From Pseudomonas viciae (lineage in GTDB: Bacteria; Pseudomonadota; Gammaproteobacteria; Pseudomonadales; Pseudomonadaceae), in contig NZ_CP035088.1 of assembly GCF_004786035.1 (NCBI RefSeq), positions 2,020,001 to 2,084,000 of the forward strand: a stretch of 64,000 nt of DNA, written 5' to 3'. Positions within the stretch are counted from its first letter, which is position 1; every line of letters begins with the position of its first letter. Below the pieces are notes generated by a model, which was not told where the DNA came from, made no database searches, and saw only the letters and a program-made list of their open reading frames with translations. Positions 41,315-53,251 of the stretch are shown piece after piece. The translations under genes were made by a program, and so were the position numbers.

Positions 41315-44056
41315 TTAACCTGTAATCAATTGCCGTAGGACGTAATGCAGGATTCCTCCGGCCTTGAAGTATTCCACTTCATTCAAGGTATCGATTCGAC
41401 ACAGTACTTCAATCCGCTCCTGGCGCCCGTCTTCCCGGGTGATGACCACGGGCAGGTTCATGCGCGGTGTCAGTTCGACGTCATTGAGCCCCAGGATGTC
41501 GAGGGTTTCCTTGCCCGTGAGGTTCAGGCTCTTGCGATTCTGATCGAGCTTGAACTGCAACGGTAGTACGCCCATCCCCACCAGGTTGGAACGATGGATG
41601 CGCTCGAAGCTTTCGGCGATCACCGCTTTTACGCCCAGCAGGTTCGTGCCCTTGGCCGCCCAGTCCCGGCTCGAACCGGTGCCATATTCCTGGCCGGCAA
41701 TCACCACCAGTGGCGTGCCCATGGCCTGGTACAACATGGCGGCGTCGTAGATTGGCATTCTTTCGCCCGTGGGGATGTAGATCGTATTGCCGCCTTCTTC
41801 GCCGCCAAGCATTTCGTTGCGAATGCGGATATTGGCAAAGGTGCCGCGCATCATCACCTGGTGGTTGCCGCGCCTTGAACCGTAGGAGTTGAAGTCTCGC
41901 GGCTCGACACCCTGTTCGCGCAAATAGCGGCCGGCCGGACTGTCGGTCTTGATGTTGCCGGCGGGGGAGATGTGGTCGGTGGTCACCGAGTCCCCCAGCA
42001 GGGCCAGTACCCGGGCGCCCTCGACATTCTTGACGGCCGGTGGCGGCCCGCCGATGTCGTCGAAGAACGGTGGGTGCTGGATGTAGGTCGAGTCGGCCTG
42101 CCAGACGTAAGTCGCCGCTTGCGGCACCTCGATGGCCTGCCATTGCTCGTCACCGGCAAACACGGCGGCGTATTCCTTGTGGAACATGCTGGTGTTCACC
42201 TGGGCCACGGCCTCGGCCACTTCCCGGCTGCTGGGCCAAATGTCCCGCAGATACACCGGGTTGCCGTCCCGGTCGTTGCCCAGCGGCTCGCTGCTGATAT
42301 CGATACGCACCGTGCCGGCCAGGGCATAGGCGACCACCAGCGGCGGCGAGGCCAACCAGTTGGTCTTCACCAGCGGATGCACCCGGCCTTCGAAGTTGCG
42401 GTTGCCCGACAATACCGAGGCCACGGTCAGATCGGCCTTCTGGATGGCTTTTTCGATCGGCTCCGGCAACGGTCCGGAGTTACCGATGCACGTCGTGCAA
42501 CCGTAGCCCACCAGGGCGAATCCCAGTTTGTCCAGGTACTCGGTCAGGCCGGCGGCCTTGTAGTAATCGGTAACCACCTTGGAGCCCGGCGCCAGGGAGC
42601 TCTTGACCCAAGGCTTGCGGGTCAGGCCTTTTTCCACGGCTTTTTTCGCCAGCAGCCCGGCGGCCATCATCACGCTGGGGTTGGAGGTGTTGGTGCAGGA
42701 AGTGATGGCGGCGATCACCACCGCGCCGTTTTTCAGGCGATGGGTATGGCCTTCGAATTCGTACTCGGTTTCCCCCACCTGATCGGCGTTGCCCACCGCG
42801 ACCCCACCGCCGCCCTCGCTTTCCAGGCGTCCTTCTTCTTTGCTGGTGGGTTTGACTTGCAGCCCCAGGAAGTCACTGAAGGCCTGGCCGACATTCGGCA
42901 GCGAGACACGGTCCTGAGGGCGTTTCGGCCCGGCGAGACTGGCCTCGACGCTGCCCATGTCCAGCTCCAGGGTGTCGGTGAACACCGGTTCCTGGCCGGG
43001 CAAGCGCCACAGGCCCTGGGCTTTGCAATAGGCCTCTACCAGTTTCACCGTTTCCGCCGGCCGCCCGGACAGGCGCAGGTAGTCCAGGGTCACATCGTCT
43101 ACCGGGAAGAAGCCACAGGTGGCGCCGTATTCCGGGGCCATATTGGCGATGGTGGCGCGGTCGGCCAGGGGCAGGTCGGCAAGGCCATCGCCATAGAACT
43201 CGACGAATTTCCCCACCACACCTTTTTTACGCAGCATCTGCGTGACCGTCAGCACCAGGTCAGTGGCGGTGATGCCTTCGCGCAGCTTGCCGGTGAGCTT
43301 GAAGCCGATGACCTCGGGAATGAGCATCGACACCGGCTGGCCGAGCATCGCCGCTTCCGCTTCGATCCCGCCGACCCCCCAACCCAGCACACCGAGGCCA
43401 TTGATCATGGTGGTGTGGGAGTCGGTGCCCACCAGGGTATCCGGGAACGCGTAGGTGCGACCGTCTTCTTCGCGGGTCCACACGGTGCGGCCCAGGTATT
43501 CGAGGTTGACCTGGTGGCAGATGCCGGTGCCCGGCGGCACCACACTGAAGTTGTCGAAGGCGCTTTGGCCCCAACGCAGGAAGGCGTAGCGTTCGCCGTT
43601 GCGCTGCATTTCGATGTCGACGTTCTGTTCGAATGCCTGGCTGCTGGCGAACTTGTCCACCATCACCGAGTGGTCAATCACCAGGTCCACCGGCGACAGC
43701 GGGTTGATTCGCTGGGGATCTCCGCCGGCCTTTTCCATGGCGGCGCGCATGGCGGCTAGGTCGACCACGGCGGGGACACCAGTGAAGTCTTGCATTAATA
43801 CCCGTGCCGGACGGTATTGAATCTCGCGGTCGGAACGACGTTCTTTCAGCCAACCGGCCAGGGCCTTGAGGTCGGTGCCGGTGACGGTTTTTTCATCTTC
43901 CCAGCGCAGCAGGTTTTCCAGCAGCACTTTGAGCGACATCGGCAGCTTGTCCAGGTCGCCCAGGCTTCGGGCGGCGTCCGGCAGACTGAAGTAATGGTAG
44001 GTCCTGGCGTCGACTTGCAGCGTTTTGAGGGTTTTCAGGCTATCGAGGGACGGCAT
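41315..44056 (-). CDS. acnA: Aconitate hydratase A
   Basis: A 913-residue aconitase of the AcnA/IRP1 type. The [4Fe-4S] ligands C454 ([10 protein letters not shown]), C520 and C523 (GCTTCIG) are present, as is the C-terminal swivel domain ([17 protein letters not shown]). It isomerises citrate to isocitrate in the TCA cycle and can bind mRNA when its cluster is lost. Single gene with its own terminator. Confidence 0.97.
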   Translation of the reverse strand: MPSLDSLKTLKTLQVDARTYHYFSLPDAARSLGDLDKLPMSLKVLLENLLRWEDEKTVTGTDLKALAGWLKERRSDREIQYRPARVLMQDFTGVPAVVDLAAMRAAMEKAGGDPQRINPLSPVDLVIDHSVMVDKFASSQAFEQNVDIEMQRNGERYAFLRWGQSAFDNFSVVPPGTGICHQVNLEYLGRTVWTREEDGRTYAFPDTLVGTDSHTTMINGLGVLGWGVGGIEAEAAMLGQPVSMLIPEVIGFKLTGKLREGITATDLVLTVTQMLRKKGVVGKFVEFYGDGLADLPLADRATIANMAPEYGATCGFFPVDDVTLDYLRLSGRPAETVKLVEAYCKAQGLWRLPGQEPVFTDTLELDMGSVEASLAGPKRPQDRVSLPNVGQAFSDFLGLQVKPTSKEEGRLESEGGGGVAVGNADQVGETEYEFEGHTHRLKNGAVVIAAITSCTNTSNPSVMMAAGLLAKKAVEKGLTRKPWVKSSLAPGSKVVTDYYKAAGLTEYLDKLGFALVGYGCTTCIGNSGPLPEPIEKAIQKADLTVASVLSGNRNFEGRVHPLVKTNWLASPPLVVAYALAGTVRIDISSEPLGNDRDGNPVYLRDIWPSSREVAEAVAQVNTSMFHKEYAAVFAGDEQWQAIEVPQAATYVWQADSTYIQHPPFFDDIGGPPPAVKNVEGARVLALLGDSVTTDHISPAGNIKTDSPAGRYLREQGVEPRDFNSYGSRRGNHQVMMRGTFANIRIRNEMLGGEEGGNTIYIPTGERMPIYDAAMLYQAMGTPLVVIAGQEYGTGSSRDWAAKGTNLLGVKAVIAESFERIHRSNLVGMGVLPLQFKLDQNRKSLNLTGKETLDILGLNDVELTPRMNLPVVITREDGRQERIEVLCRIDTLNEVEYFKAGGILHYVLRQLITG

Positions 44057-44228
44057 TGAAATGACTCCTTTGAGTCCGCACGGCTACGGACTGACGGGAC
44101 GGACAGAGCCTTTAACCTAGCCCTGTTTTGAGCGTATGACTAATCACTGGACTCTATGGGCAGGTTCGGGGTTCCGAAGTCCGCTATCATGCGGCGGTTT
44201 TCGTGACAGGCTTTGCTACGGAGTTTCA

Positions 44229-45302
44229 ATGAACACGCTTTTCATGCACTGCCGACCAGGCTTCGAAGGCGAGGTCTGTTCCGAGATCGCCGAGCACGCC
44301 GCCCGGCTCAATGTGGCCGGCTACGCCAAGGCCAAACCGGCCAGTGCCTGCGCTGAATTTGTCTGCACCGAAGACGACGGTGCCGCGCGGCTGATGGGCG
44401 GCCAGCGTTTCGCCGAACTGATTTTTCCGCGCCAGTGGGCGCGCGGCACCTTCATCGACTTGCCGGAAACGGATCGCATCAGCGTTATCCTGGCCCACAT
44501 GGCGCAGTTCCCGACCTGCGGCAGCCTGTGGCTGGAAGTGGTGGACACCAATGACGGCAAGGAACTGTCGAACTTCTGCAAAAAGTTCGAAGGCCCCTTG
44601 CGCAAGGCACTGGTCGGCGCCGGCAAGCTGGTGGACGACCCGCACAAGCCGCGCCTGCTGCTGACCTTCAAGAGTGGCCGCGAAGTGTTCCTGGGGCTGG
44701 CGGAATCCGATAACTCGGCGATGTGGCCCATGGGCATTCCCCGCCTGAAATTCCCCCGGGAAGCGCCGAGCCGTTCCACCCTAAAGCTCGAAGAGGCCTG
44801 GCACCATTTCATCCCCCGGGACCAGTGGGACGAGCGCCTGCACAGCGACATGACCGGTGTGGACCTCGGTGCGGCGCCAGGCGGCTGGACCTGGCAGTTG
44901 GTCAACCGGGGCATGCTGGTGACCGCTATCGACAACGGCCCGATGGCTGAAAGCCTGATGGACACCGGCCTGGTTCAGCACCTGATGGCGGACGGTTTTA
45001 CGTTCAAGCCCAAGCAGCCGGTGGACTGGATGGTCTGCGACATCGTCGAGAAACCGGCGCGCAATGCGGCGATGCTCGAAGAGTGGATTGGCGAAGGGCA
45101 TTGTCGCGAGGCGGTGGTCAATCTCAAGCTGCCGATGAAACAGCGCTATGCCGAAGTCAAACGCCTGCTCGAACGCATCGCCGACGGTTTCAAGGCCCGG
45201 GGTATCAAGGTCGAGATCGGCTGCAAGCAGCTGTACCACGACCGTGAGGAAGTGACCTGCCATCTGCGGCGGTTGGATACCAGGAAACCCAAGTCCCGCT
45301 AG
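44229..45302 (+). CDS. rlmM: 23S rRNA (cytidine-2498-2'-O)-methyltransferase RlmM
   Basis: A 357-residue protein starting MNTLFMHCRPGFEGE at 44229 with ACGGAG upstream. An N-terminal THUMP-like part is followed by a Rossmann methyltransferase domain with the SAM motif DLGAAPGGWTWQL (about 218-230) and later DWMVCDIVEKPAR and NLKLPMKQRY, matching the catalytic K-D-K-type set of this family. It methylates the ribose of C2498 in 23S rRNA. Confidence 0.95.
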   Translation: MNTLFMHCRPGFEGEVCSEIAEHAARLNVAGYAKAKPASACAEFVCTEDDGAARLMGGQRFAELIFPRQWARGTFIDLPETDRISVILAHMAQFPTCGSLWLEVVDTNDGKELSNFCKKFEGPLRKALVGAGKLVDDPHKPRLLLTFKSGREVFLGLAESDNSAMWPMGIPRLKFPREAPSRSTLKLEEAWHHFIPRDQWDERLHSDMTGVDLGAAPGGWTWQLVNRGMLVTAIDNGPMAESLMDTGLVQHLMADGFTFKPKQPVDWMVCDIVEKPARNAAMLEEWIGEGHCREAVVNLKLPMKQRYAEVKRLLERIADGFKARGIKVEIGCKQLYHDREEVTCHLRRLDTRKPKSR

Positions 45303-45326
45303 CGCTCAAAGGCAATGAGATTTGCT

Positions 45327-45415
45327 TGTGGGAGCGGGCTTGCTCGCGAAAGCGGTGGGTCAGTTAACATTTGAATAACAGGCAGATCGCCTTCGCGAGC
45401 AAGCCCGCTCCCACA
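45327..45415. repeat. Paired REP sequence
   Basis: Inverted REP copies TGTGGGAGCGGGCTTGCTCG … CGAGCAAGCCCGCTCCCACA between rlmM and tusA. Confidence 0.85.
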
Positions 45416-45489
45416 GGATACGGTGTTAAGCCAGAGGTGACCGAGCGCCGACATTGCGCGACAATGCCGGCCAGTTTCAGGAGTAGAAC

Positions 45490-45741
45490 ATGAGTGAAAT
45501 GAACGATACGCCGGTCGACGGCACACTGGATGCCACCGGTCTCAATTGCCCGGAACCGGTGATGATGCTGCACCAGCACATTCGCGACCTGGCGCCCGGT
45601 GGGTTGCTGAAGGTGATTGCCACCGACCCCTCGACCCGTCGCGACATCCCCAAGTTTTGCGTGTTCCTCGACCACGAGCTGGTGGCCCAGCAGGAGGAAG
45701 CCGGCACCTACCTCTACTGGATCCGCAAGAAACTCGCTTAA
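45490..45741 (+). CDS. tusA: Sulfurtransferase TusA
   Basis: An 83-residue protein of the SirA/TusA fold with the active cysteine C20 in [14 protein letters not shown]. It relays sulfur from cysteine desulfurase towards tRNA 2-thiouridine and other acceptors. AGGAG precedes the start. The stop codon overlaps the stop codon of the convergent MATE gene (TTAA at 45738-45741). Confidence 0.94.
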   Translation: MSEMNDTPVDGTLDATGLNCPEPVMMLHQHIRDLAPGGLLKVIATDPSTRRDIPKFCVFLDHELVAQQEEAGTYLYWIRKKLA

Positions 45742-47141
45742 CCCACCGTGCGGCTGATGCGGTTCTGCTTGCGTGCGCTGCGGGCCAGGCGGATCGACAG
45801 CATCAGCGCCGCGCAGCTCAAGCCCACGATCAGGCCTTGCCACAACCCGCTCGGGCCGCTGGGTGCGCCGAGCCAGTCGGTCAGGCCCAGGGCGTAACCC
45901 ACTGGCAGGCCAATGCCCCAGTAGGCGAACAAGGTCAGGATCATCGTCACCCGAGTGTCCTGGTAGCCGCGCAACGCGCCCGCCGCCGTGACCTGGATCG
46001 CATCGGAAAACTGAAACAGCGCCGCGTAGACGATCAGCATCGATGCCACGTTGATCACCACCGGATCGGCGGTGTAGATCGCGGCAATGGGCCCGCGCAG
46101 CGCGAACATCAGGCTCGCCGACAGGCAGGCGTAGGCCAAAGCGCTGCCCATGCCCACGCCTGCGGCGAAGCGCGCTTCACGGGGCAGGCCGCGGCCGAGC
46201 GTCTGGCCAACCCGCACCGTCACAGCCATGCCCAGGGAGTAGGGGATCATGAACACCAGGGAGCTGAAGTTCAGCGCGATCTGGTGCCCGGCCACCACCG
46301 TGGCGCCGAGGCTGCCGATCAGCAGGGCGATCACTGCAAAAATGCTCGACTCGGCAAACACTGCGATGCCAATCGGCAGGCCGATGCCCAGCAAGCGCTT
46401 GATGACCGCCCATTGCGGCCAGTCAAAACGAGCGAACAAGCGGCTTGACTGATAGGCTGGCGCCCAGCGGGCCCAACCGGCCATGCCCAGGGCCATGACC
46501 CACATCACGATGGCGGTAGCCCAGCCGCACCCGACGCCGCCCATGGCCGGTACGCCGAGGTGCCCGTAAATGAAGATGTAATTGAGCGGGATGTTCAGCG
46601 CCAGCCCGCACAAGCCCAACACCATGGCCGGGCGGGTCCGACCCAGGCCGTCGCTGAAGCAACGCAGTACGTGATACAGCGCCACCGCCGGCAGGCCGGT
46701 GCCGATGCCGCGCAGGTATTCCATGCACGGGCCGATCAATTCGGGGTCCACATTCATGACGTGCAGGATCGGCTCGGCGCTGAACAGCGCCAGCGTTGCA
46801 GTCAACCCCACCACCAATGCCAGCCACAGCGCCTGGCGCACCAACGGGCCGATCTGGTCGAACGTACCGGCGCCGAAGCGCTGGGCGACTTTCGGCGTGG
46901 TAGCCAGCAGTGTGCCGGTCATCAGCAGGAACACCGGCACCCAGATCGAGTTGCCCAACGCCACTGCTGCCAGGTCCCGCGGGCCGACACGCCCGGCCAT
47001 CACCGCATCGACAAAGCCCATGGCGGTGGTCGCCAGTTGCGCCACCATGATCGGCAGCGCCAGGGCCAGCAGTGTCTTGAACTCCCGGCGAACCCGGGCC
47101 GGGCGGGAGAGGGGAGTCGGGGTGTCGATCACAGGATTCAC
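45738..47141 (-). CDS. MATE-family multidrug efflux transporter, NorM/PmpM-like
   Basis: A 467-residue, 12-helix protein. The start is taken as GTG at 47141 (reading [13 protein letters not shown], Met in the protein); the frame continues to a TTG at 47171. The two MatE repeats are visible, the first with [20 protein letters not shown] and the second with [19 protein letters not shown]. It probably exports cationic drugs with H+ or Na+ antiport. Confidence 0.92.
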   Translation of the reverse strand: MNPVIDTPTPLSRPARVRREFKTLLALALPIMVAQLATTAMGFVDAVMAGRVGPRDLAAVALGNSIWVPVFLLMTGTLLATTPKVAQRFGAGTFDQIGPLVRQALWLALVVGLTATLALFSAEPILHVMNVDPELIGPCMEYLRGIGTGLPAVALYHVLRCFSDGLGRTRPAMVLGLCGLALNIPLNYIFIYGHLGVPAMGGVGCGWATAIVMWVMALGMAGWARWAPAYQSSRLFARFDWPQWAVIKRLLGIGLPIGIAVFAESSIFAVIALLIGSLGATVVAGHQIALNFSSLVFMIPYSLGMAVTVRVGQTLGRGLPREARFAAGVGMGSALAYACLSASLMFALRGPIAAIYTADPVVINVASMLIVYAALFQFSDAIQVTAAGALRGYQDTRVTMILTLFAYWGIGLPVGYALGLTDWLGAPSGPSGLWQGLIVGLSCAALMLSIRLARSARKQNRISRTVG

Positions 47142-47257
47142 AGGGCAAGCGTCCGAAAAGATTAAGCGCAAGGCGGCGCATTCTACGCCTTGACACAGTG
47201 GTCAGGAAAAAACCTGTGTTGGGGATTTGTAATCGCTTTTTCAGTTTGCGAGCACCC

Positions 47258-47344
47258 GTGGGAGCAAGGCTTGCCCGCGATGAAGATGACGCGGTCTCCC
47301 AAGGAACCGAGGCGCCTGCATCGCGAGCAAGCTTTGCTCCCACA
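47258..47344. repeat. Paired REP sequence, variant
   Basis: GTGGGAGCAAGGCTTGCCCG and CGAGCAAGCTTTGCTCCCACA are inverted but diverged from the main REP type. It is the only structure I see in the 302-base gap before pdxB. Confidence 0.7.
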
Positions 47345-47443
47345 AGAGCGGGGTAATCCCTTGGCCACAGCATCGTTCGCTCCCGTTAATGCACGGACTT
47401 ACGGGAACGCCTACACTGCCAACCCCGCCAAAGGAGCTCTGCC

Positions 47444-48586
47444 ATGCTGATCGTCGCTGACGAAAACATCCCCCTGCTTGATGCGTTTTTCCAAGGTTTC
47501 GGCGAAATCCGCCGGGTACCGGGGCGGGGCATCGACCGGACGATGGTCGAACAGGCCGATGTGTTGCTGGTGCGCTCGGTCAGCCAGGTCAATCGGGCAT
47601 TGCTGGAAGGCAGCAAAGTGCGCTTCGTCGGCACTTGCACCATCGGCACCGATCACCTGGACCTGGATTATTTCGCCGAGGCCGGCATCCGCTGGGCCAG
47701 CGCGCCGGGCTGCAATGCCCGTGGGGTGGTGGACTATGTGCTGGGCAGCCTGATGACCCTGGCTGAAATCGAAGGCGCGCAGCTTAAGCAGCGCACCTTT
47801 GGCGTGGTCGGCGCAGGCCAGGTGGGCGGACGCTTGATCGAGGTGCTAAAGGGGCTTGGCTGGGCCGTGAAGGTCTGCGATCCGCCGCGTCAGGCCGCCG
47901 AAGGAGGCGACTATGTAAGCCTGGAGCAGATCATCGAGCAGTGCGACGTCATCAGCCTGCACACCCCGTTGACCCGCGACGGTGAGCAACCGACCTGGCA
48001 CCTGTTCGACGAAGCGCGTTTGAACCAGCTCAAACCCGGCACCTGGCTGATCAACGCTGCTCGCGGGCCGGTGATCGATAATGCGGCGCTGCGCGAGGTG
48101 CTGCTGGAGCGCGAAGACCTGCAAGCGGTGCTGGATGTCTGGGAGCAGGAGCCGACCGTGGACGTCGACCTGGCTGACCTGTGCGTGATCGCCACTCCCC
48201 ACATAGCCGGTTACAGCCTCGATGGCCGTCAGCGTGGCACGGCGCAGATCTACGAGGCCTTATGCGGTTTTCTGGAACGGCCGGTTGAAGTCAGCCTCAA
48301 CGATTTGCTGCCGCGGCCCTGGTTGGGTGGTATTACCCTGGATGCCGAAACCGACCCGGCCTGGGCCCTGGCGACGTTGTGCCGTGGTGTGTACGACCCT
48401 CGTGGCGACGATGCGAACTTTCGCCGCAGCCTGGTGGGAACAGTCAGCGAACAACGCAGCGCCTTCGATGCCCTGCGCAAGCACTACCCGCCGCGACGGG
48501 AAATCGACAGCTTGAAGGTTCGTATCGAAGGACAGTCCCCAACCTTGCAGCAGATCGTCACCGCGCTGGGCGCCACCGCCATCTAG
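47444..48586 (+). CDS. pdxB: Erythronate-4-phosphate dehydrogenase
   Basis: A 380-residue D-2-hydroxyacid dehydrogenase. [16 protein letters not shown] starts the catalytic domain, [18 protein letters not shown] is the NAD-binding glycine loop (about 118-130), [13 protein letters not shown] and VWEQEP carry catalytic residues, and a C-terminal dimerisation domain typical of PdxB follows. It oxidises 4-phosphoerythronate in de novo pyridoxal phosphate synthesis. Confidence 0.96.
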   Translation: MLIVADENIPLLDAFFQGFGEIRRVPGRGIDRTMVEQADVLLVRSVSQVNRALLEGSKVRFVGTCTIGTDHLDLDYFAEAGIRWASAPGCNARGVVDYVLGSLMTLAEIEGAQLKQRTFGVVGAGQVGGRLIEVLKGLGWAVKVCDPPRQAAEGGDYVSLEQIIEQCDVISLHTPLTRDGEQPTWHLFDEARLNQLKPGTWLINAARGPVIDNAALREVLLEREDLQAVLDVWEQEPTVDVDLADLCVIATPHIAGYSLDGRQRGTAQIYEALCGFLERPVEVSLNDLLPRPWLGGITLDAETDPAWALATLCRGVYDPRGDDANFRRSLVGTVSEQRSAFDALRKHYPPRREIDSLKVRIEGQSPTLQQIVTALGATAI

Positions 48587-48599
48587 ATCGTGGAGTGCT

Positions 48600-48633
48600 C
48601 TTGTGGCGAGGGAGCAAGCGCCCTCGCCACAAG
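48600..48633. repeat. Perfect hairpin of the TGTGGCGAGGGAGC motif
   Basis: CTTGTGGCGAGGG (48600-48612) and CCCTCGCCACAAG (48621-48633) around an 8-base loop, 14 bases after pdxB. It has no T run, so it is more likely a repeat than a terminator. Confidence 0.7.
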
Positions 48634-48669
48634 AGCTGCACTACAAGGGCCTGCAAAGTCAGCAGGCAT

Positions 48670-48695
48670 AAAAAACCCGACATCAAGGTCGGGTT
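48670..48695 (-). terminator. Terminator of the small gene at 48715
   Basis: AACCCGAC and GTCGGGTT pair around a 6-base loop; the A run on the left gives a T run on the minus strand. Confidence 0.8.
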
Positions 48696-48714
48696 CAATT
48701 GAAGACGGGCTGTA

Positions 48715-48894
48715 TCACTTTTGTTCGGCAGGCTTGACCAGTCGTTTTTCCAGCTCGCTGCAAGCTTTTTGGATCATGTCTTCGGTGATCGGAACTTCGC
48801 GCCCTTGGGCATCGATGAACGAGCAGCCCAGGGACTGGTCCGGTTGCGTGCGGATTACTTGAATCTTGTCGTCGCTGCTGTGTTGCAAGGACAT
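48715..48894 (-). CDS. Small conserved Pseudomonas protein (PA1571-like), function unknown
   Basis: A 59-residue soluble protein starting MSLQHSSDDKIQVIRTQPDQ at 48894; a longer frame to 48909 is possible. It has SFIDAQGREVPITEDMIQKA and a charged C-terminal helix (CSELEKRLVKPAEQK). I associate it from memory with the small PA1571 family. It has its own terminator. The 258 bases upstream, to the ABC exporter, contain no other gene I can support. Confidence 0.75.
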   Translation of the reverse strand: MSLQHSSDDKIQVIRTQPDQSLGCSFIDAQGREVPITEDMIQKACSELEKRLVKPAEQK

Positions 48895-49152
48895 GGCCTG
48901 TCTCCTCATCAGGTTGTGTGCCTACTTTAATGTCGCCAGGTGACCGAGCCATGACACTCCTTGTAGGTTCATGGCGACACCTCCACTCAATCAGAAACAC
49001 AGTTGCGTTTCCAGCCAGACTTTAGACCGATAACATCTAGTCCCTAGTCGTTGTGGTCATATTTAACCTGACTCATTCTGATTCAAACATGGTTGCGCTG
49101 CGCTTCGGTGTCGCTGATCGGCCTTTTTCTGCTGCATTATCGGACGTTTCTG

Positions 49153-50925
<1,773 letters not shown>

Positions 50926-50939
50926 GGACTACGCACACC

Positions 50940-51028
50940 TGTGGGAGCGGGCTTGCTCGCGAAAGCGGTTGTCAGTCAGCATCATCGTTGGCTGATACAT
51001 CGCCTTCGCGAGCAAGCCCGCTCCTACA
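50940..51028. repeat. Paired REP sequence
   Basis: Inverted REP copies between the convergent ABC exporter and slt genes; the right end reads CTCCTACA, one base off the consensus. Confidence 0.85.
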
Positions 51029-51048
51029 AGGTCCAGTAACGGACCAAA

Positions 51049-51080
51049 AAAATGCCCGTATCTTTCAATACGGGCATTTT
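51049..51080. terminator. Bidirectional terminator between the ABC exporter and slt
   Basis: AAATGCCCGTAT and ATACGGGCATTT pair around CTTTCA, with an A run on the left and a T run on the right. Confidence 0.9.
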
Positions 51081-51109
51081 TGCTTTCAGGAGCCGCTTGC
51101 CGCTAACCC

Positions 51110-53038
51110 TCACTGATCATCAAAGTAGCGCTCATGCCAGTCCACCAGCGGTTGTGGCGAGTTGAGCTTCTGGCCGTAGATCACCGAGTATGACAACACG
51201 TTCTGCACGTATTGGCGGGTTTCATCGAACGGGATGCTTTCGACCCAGACGTCGAAGCTCAAGTGGTCGGCGCCGCGCAGCCACTGGCGTACGCGACCGG
51301 GGCCGGCGTTGTAGGCCGCCGAGGCCAGGACGCGGTTGCCGTTGAACTGGCTGTGGACCTGGCTCAGGTAGGCCGCGCCAAGCTGGATGTTTTTGTCCGG
51401 GTTCAACACCTGCTGTGGCGAAGCCAGGGGGATGCTGAATTTGCGCGCGGTTTCCTTGGCGGTGCCAGGCATTAACTGCATCAGGCCAGCGGCGCCGACG
51501 CCGGAGCGGGCGTCGTCCATGAAGGCGCTTTCCTGGCGGGTGATCGCGAACACCCAGCTCGAATGCAGGCCACGGACCTTCGCTTCGCGCACCAGGGTAT
51601 CGCGGTGGGCCATCGGGAAACGGATGTCCAGGTCGTCCCAGTACTTGGCCTGGCTGATGGTGCGGATGGCCGGAAAATACCATTTCAGGTCATAGGCCAG
51701 CTTCGCCTGGGCGACCATTTCGTCCCGGCTGAAATGACGGCTGACGTGATACCACTCGCGGCGTCCGTCGACGATGTCGCCACGGGCATGAAATTCCAGC
51801 GCCCGACGTATTCCGGGCGTGTTGCGCACCTTATTGATCAGCGCCTGGCTCATCACCAGGGGTTTGTTGACGAGCGAGTACGGTGACTGGGAGCGGTCGG
51901 CAGCCAGGAAACCATAGAAATCCCGCTCACGGGCCAGATGCTTGTACAGCGTCAGCGCCTCGGGGTTTTGCGGCTGTGCCAGCTCCAAGGCGCGGGCCTG
52001 CCAGTAGCGCCAGCGGTTGGTGCTGGCCAGTGACTCGGGCAAGCGACGCGTCAACTGATAGGCGTCGTCCCAGCGGGCCAGGCGCAGCAGCAGGCGCAGG
52101 CGCCATTCCGAAACGGTGTCGTCCCGCAGTTCCGGGTCGTATTTGGTCATCACGTCCAGGGCGCGGCTGTCGAAGCGCTTGGCCAGGGTCAGGCCAATTT
52201 CCCGGGCAATCGCGACTTTTTCATCCCGGGAGAAGTGCATGGTGCTGGCGTAGCCGTCCAGCAGCGCCATGGCTTTCTCTGGATCCTGACGGGCCAGGCG
52301 ACGCAGGCCGAGGCTGACGATATCGGCCATCGGTTCATCGGCCGGGGCGAAGCGCGATGGTTGGTTGAGCAGTTCCGGTTTCTGCGCGACGTCCACGAGC
52401 AAACTGCCGCGGGGGGCAAGGGTGGTCAGGCCGCTGACCAGGCTCTTGGCCAGCGGGTAATTGCGCGCCTGGGCCGCCAGTTTGGTGCGCTCCCAGCGTT
52501 TTTGCTCGGTCAGTTGTCCCTGGGATGCCCACAGGCCGAACAGCGCATCGCATGCCTGCGGCTGGGACTTGCCGGTGAGCCACAGTTTTTCGGTGTTGGC
52601 GTAGCCTTCGGCCTTCAGCCCATGGGTGAGCTGGTACTGCGCGTTGAGACAGTCCAGTTCGGTGAAGTTGAGTTTGGGGTCGTAATACTTGACGAACGTT
52701 TCCCAGTCGCCGCGCTCGCTCAGCCAGCGCAACCAGCGCAGCTTCATCCAGTTGGCCTGGGGCAGGTCACCGTGTTCGGCGAGGAATTTCTCGATTTCGG
52801 CGTTGCTGGCGCTCTTGAGGCGAGCGGTCAGTTCGTCGTAGGCCAGGTAGGGTTCCAGCGGATAATCGCGCAGAGCCTGGCTGTAGCGAAAGTAGGGGGC
52901 GGAATCACCCTTGGCCAAGGCGCGCTTGGCTTCATCGTAATACTGGCGTTGTGTGGAAATATCCACTGCCTGGGCGGTCTGAACGGCAGTGGCACATACA
53001 AATAGGCAAGATAAAACACTGAAAAGGCGACTGCGCAT
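51110..53038 (-). CDS. slt: Soluble lytic murein transglycosylase
   Basis: A 642-residue periplasmic protein starting MRSRLFSVLSCLF at 53038 (GGACG upstream), with a signal peptide ending about TAQA-VDIS. Residues about 25-470 are the alpha-superhelical ring of Slt70-type enzymes. The C-terminal lysozyme-like domain has catalytic E503 in RQESAFMDDARSGVGAAGLM, and the AYNAGPGRV motif follows. It cleaves peptidoglycan glycan strands, giving 1,6-anhydro ends, during wall turnover. Confidence 0.95.
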   Translation of the reverse strand: MRSRLFSVLSCLFVCATAVQTAQAVDISTQRQYYDEAKRALAKGDSAPYFRYSQALRDYPLEPYLAYDELTARLKSASNAEIEKFLAEHGDLPQANWMKLRWLRWLSERGDWETFVKYYDPKLNFTELDCLNAQYQLTHGLKAEGYANTEKLWLTGKSQPQACDALFGLWASQGQLTEQKRWERTKLAAQARNYPLAKSLVSGLTTLAPRGSLLVDVAQKPELLNQPSRFAPADEPMADIVSLGLRRLARQDPEKAMALLDGYASTMHFSRDEKVAIAREIGLTLAKRFDSRALDVMTKYDPELRDDTVSEWRLRLLLRLARWDDAYQLTRRLPESLASTNRWRYWQARALELAQPQNPEALTLYKHLARERDFYGFLAADRSQSPYSLVNKPLVMSQALINKVRNTPGIRRALEFHARGDIVDGRREWYHVSRHFSRDEMVAQAKLAYDLKWYFPAIRTISQAKYWDDLDIRFPMAHRDTLVREAKVRGLHSSWVFAITRQESAFMDDARSGVGAAGLMQLMPGTAKETARKFSIPLASPQQVLNPDKNIQLGAAYLSQVHSQFNGNRVLASAAYNAGPGRVRQWLRGADHLSFDVWVESIPFDETRQYVQNVLSYSVIYGQKLNSPQPLVDWHERYFDDQ

Positions 53039-53251
53039 GATACGTCCGGGCAGAAAAAACATGACAAGCCCAAGGGTTAACCCAGGGTAACTATCTGTAG
53101 CTTAGCCTTTTGCCAGCAACCGGCGAAAGCTTTGCAGGGCCGTCGGTGCAAGTTCGCAACAATTATTGTGCAGAGTGCTGCAGTGGCGAAATTGGCGGAC
53201 TCTTGGGGCCTCATCTCAGGTAGAATGCGCGCCCGGTTTTTGGAGAAGCTC

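Noticed and set aside
48600..48633. pdxB terminator
   Set aside because: Strong hairpin but no T run on the plus strand; it matches a dispersed motif instead.
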